Assembly (NCBI GenBank): GCA_041653935.1
Contig: JBAZEO010000001.1
Location: 1-64,000 of the forward strand
DNA from: JAYEHL01 sp041653935
GTDB taxonomy: Bacteria; Chloroflexota; Dehalococcoidia; E44-bin15
Length of the DNA stretch: 64,000 nucleotides
Direction: 5' to 3'
The position numbers were made by a program, and so were the translations under genes. How positions within the stretch are numbered: position 1 is the first letter of the stretch; each line of letters begins with the position of its first letter. Of the stretch, positions 52,565 to 61,083 are shown one piece after another. The notes beneath the pieces are model-generated. The model searched no databases and was not told the origin of the DNA. It was given only the letters and a program-made list of their open reading frames with translations.

Positions 52565-53776
52565 CTACGGGCGGCCAACTATGCAGATGCCGGGCACGAA
52601 GCGTCCCGGGTGTCCGCCCTGGTTATGTGCTAAACCTAATTCGAAATTGGCTATCTGCCGCGATGGCTCTTCAACCGTGCCCTGCAGCTGCTTCACGCAC
52701 TCGGCGATCTCTCTGGCGCCGCTGGCGCCGATGGGATGTCCGAATGACTTAAGTCCTCCGCTGATGTTTATAGGCATCTCGCCGTCGTGGTAGTAAGCGC
52801 GCTTCTCGGTGAACTCCTCCTTGAATTTGCCCGGCGGGCAGAGGAACATGGACTCGCACGCGATGAGCTCGGCGATGGAGAAGCAGTCGTGAAGCTCTAC
52901 TAGGCTTAATTCCTTGCGAGGGTCCTTGATCCCGGCCTCGGCGTAAGCCGCCTTGGCTCCCTCCTGGGTTTCTTTCCAGTAGGTGAAGTCGTATCTCTCA
53001 TCTTCTTTAAGCCAGCCCGGTCCGCAGGCGATGGAGAATGCCTTGATATTGACGTAGTCGTCGCGGTGTGCTTTAGCCTCGGAAGACGGGCAAAGAACCG
53101 CGGCCGACGCACCGTCTGTCACGCCGCAGCAGTCATAAAGACCCAACGGCCAGCAGATCATGGGGGCGTTCAAGGCTTCTTCCATGGTGATCTCACGCTG
53201 GAGGTGAGCCTTGGGGTTGCGCGCGCCGTAATAGTGGCTCTTCACAGATATCTCAGCCAGTAGAGTCTTGCCCTCTGTCGGGGACAGCTTGTACTTAGAG
53301 AAGTATGCTGTGGCCGCCATGGCATACCTGCCCGGAGGGGTACCGAAGGCGCCGTATATCGGCTGCCACGGGCCGGGGAACATCTCGCCCAGTCCGCCGT
53401 AGCCGGTGTCCTTCAGTTTCTCTACACCGATGGCCAACACCAGGTCATAGCACTTGGAGGCTACGCCCAGCGCGGCAGCGCGCACTGCTTCCTGTCCGGC
53501 GCAGCACAGGTTCTCTACGCGGGTGAACGGGATATACTGCGTCTGCAGCGACGAGGTGGCGATGATGGCGCTCGGCGGGCCCATGGGCACCTGCTGCGAG
53601 CCGCGTCCGGTTCCGACCCATCCCGCCTGGATGTCTTTCAGCTCTACGCCGGCATCGGCCAGCGCCTCGTCGACAGCCTCTTTGATCAGGTCTTCTACGT
53701 CGGCATCCCAGCGCTCGGCGAACCTGGTGCAGCCTACTCCTATGATTGAAACTTTATCTTTAATACTCTCTCTCAT
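52565..53776 (-). CDS. SCP2-type thiolase, copy 2
   Basis: The 403-aa protein is a paralogue of the 34773 thiolase. The nucleophile region VENLCCAGQEAVR (Cys91/Cys92), the SFGHPIGASGAR motif and LAHNQGG near the C-terminus are all intact. I chose the ATG at 53776 because AAGGAG lies at the proper distance upstream. It follows the second HMGS-like/DUF35 fusion by 11 bp, repeating the gene order of copy 1 on the opposite strand. Confidence 0.9.
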   Translation of the reverse strand: MRESIKDKVSIIGVGCTRFAERWDADVEDLIKEAVDEALADAGVELKDIQAGWVGTGRGSQQVPMGPPSAIIATSSLQTQYIPFTRVENLCCAGQEAVRAAALGVASKCYDLVLAIGVEKLKDTGYGGLGEMFPGPWQPIYGAFGTPPGRYAMAATAYFSKYKLSPTEGKTLLAEISVKSHYYGARNPKAHLQREITMEEALNAPMICWPLGLYDCCGVTDGASAAVLCPSSEAKAHRDDYVNIKAFSIACGPGWLKEDERYDFTYWKETQEGAKAAYAEAGIKDPRKELSLVELHDCFSIAELIACESMFLCPPGKFKEEFTEKRAYYHDGEMPINISGGLKSFGHPIGASGAREIAECVKQLQGTVEEPSRQIANFELGLAHNQGGHPGRFVPGICIVGRP

Positions 53777-53787
53777 AATTCGCTCCT

Positions 53788-55209
53788 TTAGTCCCCTCTC
53801 ACCGGACGACACTTCCAGAAGTAGTTGTGGATATGAAGAGCGTCGTGGATTCTGCGGAAGGTCAGCTCCATCTCCATTCCGACCTTAAGATTGTCCGGAT
53901 CGCGGTCCGTCATCTGGCTGAAGAAGCGGCCTCCGCCGTGGAAGTTAACCGCGGCCAGAACGTTCGGTGGATCGATGGCACGCGACCGAATATCCATACT
54001 GAATGTGACCAGCGAGCCTCTCTTGTCGGCCAGAGGTATCTCTTCAAAGAACTTCTCATCGGCCTGGCAATAGATGCAGGTGTTAGGCGCCGGGACGATG
54101 ATGTGTCCGCACTTGGTGCACTTCACACCGTAGAAGCGGAAGTAGAAATTGCGATGGCGCCAGACCTCGGCCAGTGCCATTCTGCGCTCCATGAACAGGT
54201 CGTGTTCCCATTCCATGAGATCGCGGAAGTGCATGTATTTGCCGTAGTTGGGCAACATTACCTTGGATTTCAGATAGACTTTAATGCCCCTGCGGTCGGC
54301 CATCTTACTTATCTTATCAGTTACCTTGAATACCATGGCATCGGCGCCGTCGGCATAGTTGGCGGCGAGTATTTTATCACCGGCCTTGGCGTTCTGCAGC
54401 GCCATGACGAGCATCATCGGCACCTGCGCGCATCCGGTGTGGCCGATGTTGTCGTACATCAGGTCTTGCACCTGCGCCTTGGGGTCGAATTTAAATTTCT
54501 TTACGATATCCCCCGCCATCGATTTGTCCGGCGATGAGATCACCGCTTTGGAGATATCTTTGGCGCTTACCTTTGCCGTCTTAAAGACTGAGTTGATGGC
54601 GTTGCTCATATAAGGCACATAGCCTTCCTCGCGGCAGAGCCGTTCCTCCCACCATCGTATGATCTTGTCGTCCTCCAGCCTCCAGAAGTCTACGAACGGG
54701 GCGGTTATGGAGCTGATCCCCTCGATTTCGACAACCACATTATCGTTGCCGATAAGGAACGCAGCCGCGCCGTCGCCGAAGATAGATTCGTAGAGTGTGT
54801 CCGGCGGAGCGAGCCTGGTATCGGCGACAACCACGAGAGCAGTCCTTGCCGATCCGGCCTTGACGGCATCTAATGCCATCATGATGGCGACTGTCCCTGA
54901 CCTCAAAGAATTGGTCACATCGACAGTGCGGATTTCCTCCCTGAGGTCGCAGGCCGCAGCCATTATGCTGGCGGACTGCTTTTCTTTGTAGGGTGCCGTT
55001 GTCGTGGCAAAATAAAGGGCATCGACTTTGCTCTTGTCGAAGCCCTTTAAGCAATCCCTTGCAGCCTCTACGCCTAATGTCAAGCTGTCTTCATCGGCGT
55101 TGGCGACTGCTTTTTCCCCTTTACCTTTTCCTCCCCAGACCTGGGCCAGGATTTCTCTGTTGAGACGGTAGATGGGGACGTATGCACCGAAAGACGTTAT
55201 TCCTACCAT
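53788..55209 (-). CDS. HMG-CoA-synthase-like protein fused to a DUF35 domain (copy 2)
   Basis: The 473-aa protein is a paralogue of 33307 with the same two-domain layout: ketosynthase-like region (VGITSFGAYVPIYRL start) and DUF35 with zinc ribbon CTKC...CIYC and OB-fold. The nucleophile region reads TNSLRSGTVAI. Leu102 is at the Cys position of archaeal HMG-CoA synthase, and the nearby cysteine of copy 1 is a serine here (Ser104). I find no candidate nucleophile in this motif, so a classic condensing reaction is unlikely. I chose ATG 55209 because AAGGAGGG precedes it. It is the first gene of the operon. Confidence 0.85.
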   Translation of the reverse strand: MVGITSFGAYVPIYRLNREILAQVWGGKGKGEKAVANADEDSLTLGVEAARDCLKGFDKSKVDALYFATTTAPYKEKQSASIMAAACDLREEIRTVDVTNSLRSGTVAIMMALDAVKAGSARTALVVVADTRLAPPDTLYESIFGDGAAAFLIGNDNVVVEIEGISSITAPFVDFWRLEDDKIIRWWEERLCREEGYVPYMSNAINSVFKTAKVSAKDISKAVISSPDKSMAGDIVKKFKFDPKAQVQDLMYDNIGHTGCAQVPMMLVMALQNAKAGDKILAANYADGADAMVFKVTDKISKMADRRGIKVYLKSKVMLPNYGKYMHFRDLMEWEHDLFMERRMALAEVWRHRNFYFRFYGVKCTKCGHIIVPAPNTCIYCQADEKFFEEIPLADKRGSLVTFSMDIRSRAIDPPNVLAAVNFHGGGRFFSQMTDRDPDNLKVGMEMELTFRRIHDALHIHNYFWKCRPVRGD

Positions 55210-55346
55210 GCAAATCCCTCCTTTATGGTGCTTATATCTTAACATAGACCAGCCTTGCATCGCAACAGTTTTACGTTTGGACTAATAGAATTTGAACGCT
55301 CTTAGGGAGGTCTTTTCGATTATTCGAGGGCGAGAGTACCTTGTCC

Positions 55347-56768
55347 CTACGCCGACGTTTTATGTCTGTAATGGTCGACGGTTTTTCTTAGGGCTTTTGC
55401 GCCACTCTCGAAGCTTGCAAAACAGGGGATGTTTTGCGCTACCAGCTTCTTTTTTACTTCCATAGCTTCCTGCTCCGCGTGTGCGGGGACTAATATTGTA
55501 ATGAAAGACTTGGCGGAGCGTTTCTTGAAATCTGCCAGTGCTTCGATCATATTGTCGAAAAGGTTGGTATTGATCCATGAAAGGTCTTTGAGAAAGGCAA
55601 CCGATATCTCTAGCACGACGGTGTCGATATTTTCGTCCTCGCTGAGGATATCAATGGATTTAGTGATGCGGTCGAGGTGCGGGAAGTTGAGGCTGATATC
55701 GAGCGGGTTGCGGTAGCTTGCGCCCAGAGTCTGGAAGAATGCCGCGAACTTTTTATATGAATCTTGGCTGAGCAACGGCACCTGGAAACCTTCTCTGGTG
55801 AAGGCGTCCGCGATCACCACGGATTGGCCCCCCGTCATTGCTGCCAGGCCCACCCTGTTCCCGGTGATCGGCTTAGTGTGCAGCAGCAGCTTAATCGTGT
55901 CGATCAACTCATTGAGATTTTCCACCTTGATGGCGCCGCACTGTCTGATGAGGGCATCCCATATCGCCGGCGATCCCGCCAGAGATGAAGTATGTGAAGA
56001 AGCAGCCCTGCTGCCTTCATCGCTGGTGCCGCCCTTCCAGATGACCACCGGCTTGCGGCGTGCTACGTCCTTCAGACATGAGAAGAACTTCCTGCCGTCG
56101 TTCACCCCTTCTATATATATGCCGATGATTTCCGTTGTTTTATCTTTGCTGAAATATTCCAGGTAATCGGTGGAGTCCAGCACCGCGGCGTTGCCGTAGC
56201 TCACCGATTTCGAAATATTAATTCCATTTATCGGGCCGACGAGGGAGAAGAATGTTGCGTGTGTGCCGCTCTGGGATATGAATGCGACATTGCCGCTGTG
56301 TCCATACGTCTGGTCGAGCGAGTGTCTGAGGCCGATGCGCGGGTTGTAAATGCCCATGCAGTTCGGCCCTATCAGATTGAAGTCGGCATCGAGAGCGAGT
56401 TTTGTTATAGTGGCCTGAAGCTTGCGCCCTTCTTCGGTGCCTGATTCGGCGAAACCGGAGGTGAAGAGTGCAGCCGCGCCGACGTTCTTATCAATGCAGT
56501 CGCGCATGATCCTGGGGGTGACGGTGTTCGGCACGGCGATGACGGCATAATCGATCTCGTCAGGGATATCGTGCAGGCTGAGGTAGTTCTTGATGCCTAA
56601 TGATGCAATGTCGGGGAGTTCTCTTTCGTCGATCTGTACCGAGTATAGTTTGCCCTGGAAGTGCGCCATGCTCTTGAGCCACATGTAGCCCAGCGCCATC
56701 TTGTCTCCCACAATCACCACCGAGCGGGGGTTGAACGCCCGTTCCAGCCGCTTTGTTTTACTTTCCAA
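55347..56768 (-). CDS. ADP-forming acyl-CoA synthetase, alpha (CoA-binding/CoA-ligase) subunit
   Basis: The 473-aa protein has the domain order of ACD alpha subunits: CoA-binding Rossmann domain (RSVVIVGDKMALG), then the LIGPNCMGIYNP motif, AFISQSGTHA, and the phosphohistidine loop with His259 in SSHTSSLAGS. These enzymes make acyl-CoA from acid, ATP and CoA, or in reverse make ATP from acyl-CoA. The glycine of the usual SHTGSLAG is serine here. It follows the ATP-grasp subunit by 10 bp. Its position just upstream of the HMGS-like operon suggests it provides or uses that pathway's acyl-CoA. Confidence 0.88.
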   Translation of the reverse strand: MESKTKRLERAFNPRSVVIVGDKMALGYMWLKSMAHFQGKLYSVQIDERELPDIASLGIKNYLSLHDIPDEIDYAVIAVPNTVTPRIMRDCIDKNVGAAALFTSGFAESGTEEGRKLQATITKLALDADFNLIGPNCMGIYNPRIGLRHSLDQTYGHSGNVAFISQSGTHATFFSLVGPINGINISKSVSYGNAAVLDSTDYLEYFSKDKTTEIIGIYIEGVNDGRKFFSCLKDVARRKPVVIWKGGTSDEGSRAASSHTSSLAGSPAIWDALIRQCGAIKVENLNELIDTIKLLLHTKPITGNRVGLAAMTGGQSVVIADAFTREGFQVPLLSQDSYKKFAAFFQTLGASYRNPLDISLNFPHLDRITKSIDILSEDENIDTVVLEISVAFLKDLSWINTNLFDNMIEALADFKKRSAKSFITILVPAHAEQEAMEVKKKLVAQNIPCFASFESGAKALRKTVDHYRHKTSA

Positions 56769-56778
56769 ACAAGTTACC

Positions 56779-57474
56779 TCAGGATTCGAGGATTATCCGC
56801 GCATCGAGGGCCAGTGCGCTGTCGCGGTAGGCAAATATGGGGTTGATATCGAGCTCTTTAATCTCCGGTTGCTTCTCAACAAATTCGGATACCTTGAGCA
56901 GGATGTCCTCCAGTATTTTTATATCAGCCGGTTCATGCCCGCGGTATCCTTCCAGGATGGGATATCCCTTTATTTCCTTTATCATTTCCCTGGCGTCGCG
57001 TTTGGTCAGGGGAACGATTCTAAAAGATACATCCTTCAACACTTCTACCAGGATGCCGCCCAGCCCAAACATCAGTACCGGTCCGAATTGCTGGTCCTTG
57101 CTCATGCCGATGATGACCTCAATCCCGGGTCTTGCCATGGGCTGCACTGAGACTCCGTCTATTTTAGCTTTGGGATGGTGCTTCTTGGCAGATTTGACGA
57201 TTTCGTCGAACGCCTGGCCTACCTCTTCTTCGCTATTGAGGTTCAGTTTTACGCCGCCGACGTCTGTTTTATGCAATATATTCGGGGATACTATCTTAAG
57301 CACTACAGGGAAGCCGAATTTTTTAGCGGCAGTGATAGCCTCTTTGCCGGTTTTAGCCAGCTTTATCTCTGTGCAATCTATTCCGGCTGCAGTCAGCAGT
57401 TGCTTAGATTCGATTTCAGTAAGGGCGGTCCGGCCCTCTTTTTTTGCGGTGCTTATCATCTTATTTACTGTCAT
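56779..57474 (-). CDS. ADP-forming acyl-CoA synthetase, beta (ATP-grasp) subunit
   Basis: The 231-aa protein is an ATP-grasp domain of the acetate-CoA ligase (ADP-forming) beta type: LLTAAGIDCTEIKLA start, GFPVVLKIVSPNILHKTDVGGVKLN with the conserved His-Lys-Thr-Asp, FGLGGILVEVLKD, and ELDINPIFA near the end. It works with the alpha subunit downstream. The two-gene arrangement matches archaeal ACD; many bacteria have a fused version. Confidence 0.92.
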   Translation of the reverse strand: MTVNKMISTAKKEGRTALTEIESKQLLTAAGIDCTEIKLAKTGKEAITAAKKFGFPVVLKIVSPNILHKTDVGGVKLNLNSEEEVGQAFDEIVKSAKKHHPKAKIDGVSVQPMARPGIEVIIGMSKDQQFGPVLMFGLGGILVEVLKDVSFRIVPLTKRDAREMIKEIKGYPILEGYRGHEPADIKILEDILLKVSEFVEKQPEIKELDINPIFAYRDSALALDARIILES

Positions 57475-57495
57475 AGGGGGACCCTCCTGTTTTGA

Positions 57496-57572
57496 TGGCG
57501 GCCCCGAAGGGATTCGGACCCTCGATCTCCGCCTTGACAGGGCGGCGTGTTAGACCGCTACACTACGGGGCC
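57496..57572 (-). tRNA. tRNA-Asp (GTC), CCA encoded
   Basis: Read on the minus strand, the acceptor stem is GGCCCCG/CGGGGCC with discriminator G. The anticodon stem-loop CCGCC-CTGTCAA-GGCGG gives anticodon GTC, and the T-arm is GAGGG-TCCGAAT-CCCTT. The terminal CCA is encoded (tgg at 57496-57498 on the plus strand). The D-loop contains the expected AGTGTAGCGGTCTAACA-type sequence. It stands between the acyl-CoA synthetase and the small plus-strand gene. Confidence 0.97.
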
Positions 57573-57679
57573 TTAAAAACAAAAAATTGGAACTGGTTCC
57601 AATCGTGGATTGTAACAATATGGCTTCACCTTGTCAAGTTGATTCCTCGTATGGTAACCTGTTTAGCAGGAGGTCGCAT

Positions 57680-57832
57680 ATGGGAAGTAGAGATAAAAGT
57701 CACAGGGAAGCTAAAAAACCAAAGAAGGATAGTATTAAAAAAGCTCCTCCTACTATTATCAATCCCCTTTATGTACCACCTGCAAGTGTTGAAGTGGTAA
57801 AGAAGGGCAAGAAAGAAAAATTCGAGGAATAG
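57680..57832 (+). CDS. Small basic protein of unknown function
   Basis: The 50-aa protein is lysine-rich in its first half (HREAKKPKKDSIKKAPP) and has a distinct NPLYVPP segment, then a charged tail. The ATG at 57680 has AGGAGGT eight bases upstream. Its stop overlaps the GTG start of the radical SAM gene by one base (TAGTG), so both are probably translated together. I do not recognise a family. The base composition and spacing argue for a real gene. Confidence 0.7.
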   Translation: MGSRDKSHREAKKPKKDSIKKAPPTIINPLYVPPASVEVVKKGKKEKFEE

Positions 57833-58755
57833 TGCCGTCATACCTGACGCTTTATCGCAGCGGAGAGCTTGAGGACCGGTCGGCACGTGCGCAGGCTATT
57901 CTAGAAGATTGCCAGCTCTGTCCGCATCGTTGCCGCGCTGATCGGCTGAAGGGTGCGACGGGGCTGTGTCGAATGTCCTCTGAAGCGATTGTTTCCAGCT
58001 ACGGTCCTCATTTTGGCGAAGAAAAGCCTCTGGTAGGCACCCATGGCTCCGGCACAATTTTTTTCTCGTATTGTAATCTGCGCTGTATCTTCTGCCAGAA
58101 CTTCAATATAAGTCAGCAGGGTAAGGGCGAGCCTGCTGATACTAAGGTGCTGGCGGGCATGATGCTCTCGCTGGAGAAGCGCGGCTGTCACAACATCAAT
58201 CTGGTCACTCCCACTCATGTCGTGCCTCAAATACTTGCGGCGCTGGTTGTGGCAGTCGGAAATGGTCTGTCGATCCCCCTCGTTTACAACTGCGGCGGCT
58301 ACGAATCGGTGGGGACGCTTAAGCTGCTTGACGGCATCATCGATATATACATGCCAGATATGAAATACTCCGATGAGCCGCACGGCAGGGCCTTCTCCGG
58401 CGCTAAGAACTATCCGGAAGTGAATCGCAAAGCGGTCAAAGAGATGCACCGCCAGGTCGGCGATCTGCAGTTAGACGGTCGCGGCATCGCCACAAAGGGC
58501 CTTCTCGTTCGTCACCTCGTAATGCCCAACAATATCGCCGGAACGAAAGGCGTCGCTACATTCCTTGCCTCAGAGATATCGAAGGATACATATCTTAATG
58601 TAATGGACCAGTATCATCCCGCTCACCGCGCCCACGAGATACCGCGGATCGCTCGTCCTTTGAATAAGGAAGAGTTTCCGGATGCGGTGAATATCGCTCT
58701 GGAATGCGGGCTTAAGAGGCTGGATGGCATCGATAGCCGCTCGCTTGCGAAGTAG
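57832..58755 (+). CDS. Radical SAM protein, PflA-like (COG1313 type)
   Basis: The 307-aa protein has the radical SAM motif CNLRCIFC (Cys81, Cys85, Cys88). An upstream cysteine group (Cys27, Cys30, Cys34, Cys46; CQLCPHRC...GLC) is diagnostic of the uncharacterised PflX/COG1313 family. The GTG start follows GAGGA. Family members resemble pyruvate formate-lyase activases but their substrates are unknown. It is coupled to the small basic gene and followed after 8 bp by acylphosphatase. Confidence 0.88.
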   Translation: MPSYLTLYRSGELEDRSARAQAILEDCQLCPHRCRADRLKGATGLCRMSSEAIVSSYGPHFGEEKPLVGTHGSGTIFFSYCNLRCIFCQNFNISQQGKGEPADTKVLAGMMLSLEKRGCHNINLVTPTHVVPQILAALVVAVGNGLSIPLVYNCGGYESVGTLKLLDGIIDIYMPDMKYSDEPHGRAFSGAKNYPEVNRKAVKEMHRQVGDLQLDGRGIATKGLLVRHLVMPNNIAGTKGVATFLASEISKDTYLNVMDQYHPAHRAHEIPRIARPLNKEEFPDAVNIALECGLKRLDGIDSRSLAK

Positions 58756-58763
58756 GTAACTGA

Positions 58764-59045
58764 ATGTCGAATCGCTCTGCTTTACGCGCTATTGTTTACG
58801 GCCTGGTTCAGGGGGTGAACTACCGCTATTTTGTTCAGCGCCATGCTGAGGCTATAGGTTTAACCGGCTACGCGAAAAATCTAGACGATGGCAGTGTCGA
58901 GGTGTTCGCTGAGGGGGAGAAGGACAAGCTGGCACAGCTCGTAGCTAAGCTGAAGGCGGGGCCGCGGGCGGCGCGCGTTGAGCGGGTGGATGTGGAGTGG
59001 GGGGAGTACAGCGGCAAGTATCGCGGGTTCGATATTGTGTTCTAG
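58764..59045 (+). CDS. Acylphosphatase
   Basis: The 93-aa protein has the acylphosphatase signature GLVQGVNYRYFV with the catalytic Arg21 and GYAKNLDDGSVEV with the catalytic Asn39. It hydrolyses acyl phosphates. Its 3' end overlaps the convergent mobB by 4 bp. Confidence 0.93.
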   Translation: MSNRSALRAIVYGLVQGVNYRYFVQRHAEAIGLTGYAKNLDDGSVEVFAEGEKDKLAQLVAKLKAGPRAARVERVDVEWGEYSGKYRGFDIVF

Positions 59046-59692
59046 TCTACCTTCTTCCTGAAGGTTACCTCGATGCTCTTGATATCGCCCACGCCTTTGA
59101 GGGTGGAGACCATTCCCAAGATGGAGCCGCCGACGATATCTTGCGCAAAACGGTTGAGCGTTATAGGCTCTCCGTTAACGAACAGCGTTGTCTCATCGTT
59201 GCGCTTGCCCACAAGTTTTTCCTCGATGAAGTCGGCTATGCCTGATGCGTCATTTAGTTTAAATTGCGGCAGGTCTATGCTTAACTTTTCGTCGGTTACT
59301 ATAGCTCTCAGTTCCTCAGGTTTGCAGCGCAGCTCCTTGCCCGTCTCTTTGCGGTGTACCTCTATCTTTGGTACGTGAGAATCGTGGAATCCCTCGACTA
59401 TCAGTAGATCGAAATCGGCGCCCATTAGACGCACGATATCCTTGATCGAGGCATCCTGCTCCAGCGATTCTATCAGCGCCAGGTTTTTCGGGGTGCTGAT
59501 GAAAACAGCATCGCTGCCGGCCTGTGCGTAGCGCCAGCTGTCCTTGCCCGGCGTGTCCATCTCCAGGTCCTGGTGTGTGTGCTTCACCGTTGCCACGCGG
59601 TAGCCGCGGGATTTAAACTCGGTGATAAGTTTTTCGATCAGAGTCGTCTTGCCGGATTTTCCCTGGCCTACTATAGAAACAACTGGCAGCAT
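59042..59692 (-). CDS. mobB: Molybdopterin-guanine dinucleotide biosynthesis protein MobB
   Basis: The 216-aa P-loop protein has Walker A GQGKSGKTT (9-17), then VATVKHTHQDLEMDTPGKDSWRYAQAG and LLIVEGFHDSHVPKIEV, which are classic MobB motifs. A C-terminal extension of about 60 residues (from FIEEKLVGKRN on) is sometimes seen in anaerobes. MobB binds GTP and aids MGD cofactor attachment. This fits with molybdenum/tungsten enzymes in the host. Confidence 0.92.
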   Translation of the reverse strand: MLPVVSIVGQGKSGKTTLIEKLITEFKSRGYRVATVKHTHQDLEMDTPGKDSWRYAQAGSDAVFISTPKNLALIESLEQDASIKDIVRLMGADFDLLIVEGFHDSHVPKIEVHRKETGKELRCKPEELRAIVTDEKLSIDLPQFKLNDASGIADFIEEKLVGKRNDETTLFVNGEPITLNRFAQDIVGGSILGMVSTLKGVGDIKSIEVTFRKKVD

Positions 59693-59719
59693 AGTGAAAC
59701 TCCTTAAATTTTTCTGAGT

Positions 59720-60280
59720 TCATTTAATATAGTTAATAACGTTGTCATTCCTCGGCGGTGCGACCGGATTCGCGCCTTCTTTGTATCCCAGCGCTACCGT
59801 GCAGATATGGCTGTATCCGCCTGGGATGCCCAGTTTCTTCTTCAGTTCTTCGCCCTTTGCCGAGGCGAAAAGGTGAGCCGATGAGGTTATGATGCAGGAG
59901 CCTAAGAAAAGTGATTCTGCGGCCAGCGCGATGTTCTGTGCCGCCGCGCCGCAGTCTATCTGGACGAACCTGGCCTTTTCGTCCGCTGAGATCAATATGA
60001 CCGTGGGTGCATTGTGAAATGTATTATAGCCGGGCACGCTTGCCCTAGTAGCCAGCAGCTCGTTGCCCGAGTTAATCATATTCTCTTTGATGATGGCGAC
60101 CATTCTTTCCAGCATGACTTTGTCCTGTACTACGGTGAAATGCCACTTCTGCTGATTCATGGCGTTGGGCGCAGACAGAGCTGCATCCAATATCTGAGTT
60201 AAATCCGCATCGGTTATCTGTTTTGCTTTGTACTGCCGGACGCTTCTTCTATTGCAGATGACTCTTACTGCTTCGTTCAT
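59720..60280 (-). CDS. Nitroreductase-family FMN protein
   Basis: The 186-aa protein starts with the FMN-binding ICNRRSVRQYKAKQI motif and has APNAMNQQKWHFTVVQD and the later DCGAAAQNIALAAESLFLGS block. The family reduces nitro compounds, quinones or flavins with NAD(P)H. The substrate is unknown. It is followed by mobB after 27 bp. Confidence 0.93.
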   Translation of the reverse strand: MNEAVRVICNRRSVRQYKAKQITDADLTQILDAALSAPNAMNQQKWHFTVVQDKVMLERMVAIIKENMINSGNELLATRASVPGYNTFHNAPTVILISADEKARFVQIDCGAAAQNIALAAESLFLGSCIITSSAHLFASAKGEELKKKLGIPGGYSHICTVALGYKEGANPVAPPRNDNVINYIK

Positions 60281-60367
60281 GCTTCAGCCCCTTTTCCCTT
60301 AGTGCTCTCGAAAACAGGATCTACAGTCGATTATTATATCATTTCATCCGATGACGAATGCTGACAG

Positions 60368-61081
60368 TCATTGGCTTTCCTGTGCCCAATATGTTTGCTT
60401 ATGTCCTTTGGCCTCATATTCTGCTATAAGACTAAAGGCTTCTATATGCGTTAGTCCGGCCTTGACCAATGAGACGTTCCCGTTGTCGTCCTGGCGCCAG
60501 ACGGACCAGCCGGGTCTGCCTGTGTCTCCGTCATCGCGCTTGGATTCGTTGGCTTCTTTTATTTGTTGTGTCGGCGGTGTGAGCGAAATCACGCTCGCAA
60601 CAGGCGGCTTCTTTCGGAAGGCATTATATATCATGTACCCCACGCTGACTAAGACGATTATCGATGCGACTACGTGAAAGAACATCGCGATTCCCTCACA
60701 GTGTTCCAGGACTCCCATCCGTGAGAACATCCAGTTCCAGTCGTGCGTCCCTTTACCGAGCAGCGGCAGGGCTTGAGTCTGGGCGTCGGCCATGTATCCT
60801 GCCATATACATCATGCTTTCCCCGAACCAGAAGCCGCAGAAAGCCGATTCGTATCTCTGGCGGCGGTAGAGGAAGTACAGCGCTATACCGAGAGGGACGA
60901 GGATCTGAGCGAAGGTCCCTCCAAGGAAATGCAGCCATTCACCGAAGAAAGTGAAGAGGAAATGCCCGCCCTCATGTATGAACAGGTTCAGCCAGTCTAT
61001 GAAGTGGAAGCCGTAGGCGAAGACCAGCCAGAAGGCATAGGGCACAAGGCAGAGCGCGAATATCTTCTTGAATAATGACAC
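60368..61081 (-). CDS. Integral membrane protein with HEGGH motif (M50-like)
   Basis: The 237-aa protein has about five hydrophobic segments. FIHEGGHFLF (HExxH at 36-40) lies at the start of the second segment, as in zinc site-2 proteases, but the second metal motif (NxxPxxxxDG) is not seen. Its C-terminal 60 residues (from about 178) form a soluble tail with GWSVWRQDD and a YWAQES end. Membership in the M50 family is tentative. It ends a tight minus-strand run: hydrolase, DUF454, 115-aa protein, this protein. Confidence 0.65.
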   Translation of the reverse strand: MSLFKKIFALCLVPYAFWLVFAYGFHFIDWLNLFIHEGGHFLFTFFGEWLHFLGGTFAQILVPLGIALYFLYRRQRYESAFCGFWFGESMMYMAGYMADAQTQALPLLGKGTHDWNWMFSRMGVLEHCEGIAMFFHVVASIIVLVSVGYMIYNAFRKKPPVASVISLTPPTQQIKEANESKRDDGDTGRPGWSVWRQDDNGNVSLVKAGLTHIEAFSLIAEYEAKGHKQTYWAQESQ

Positions 61082-61083
61082 TA

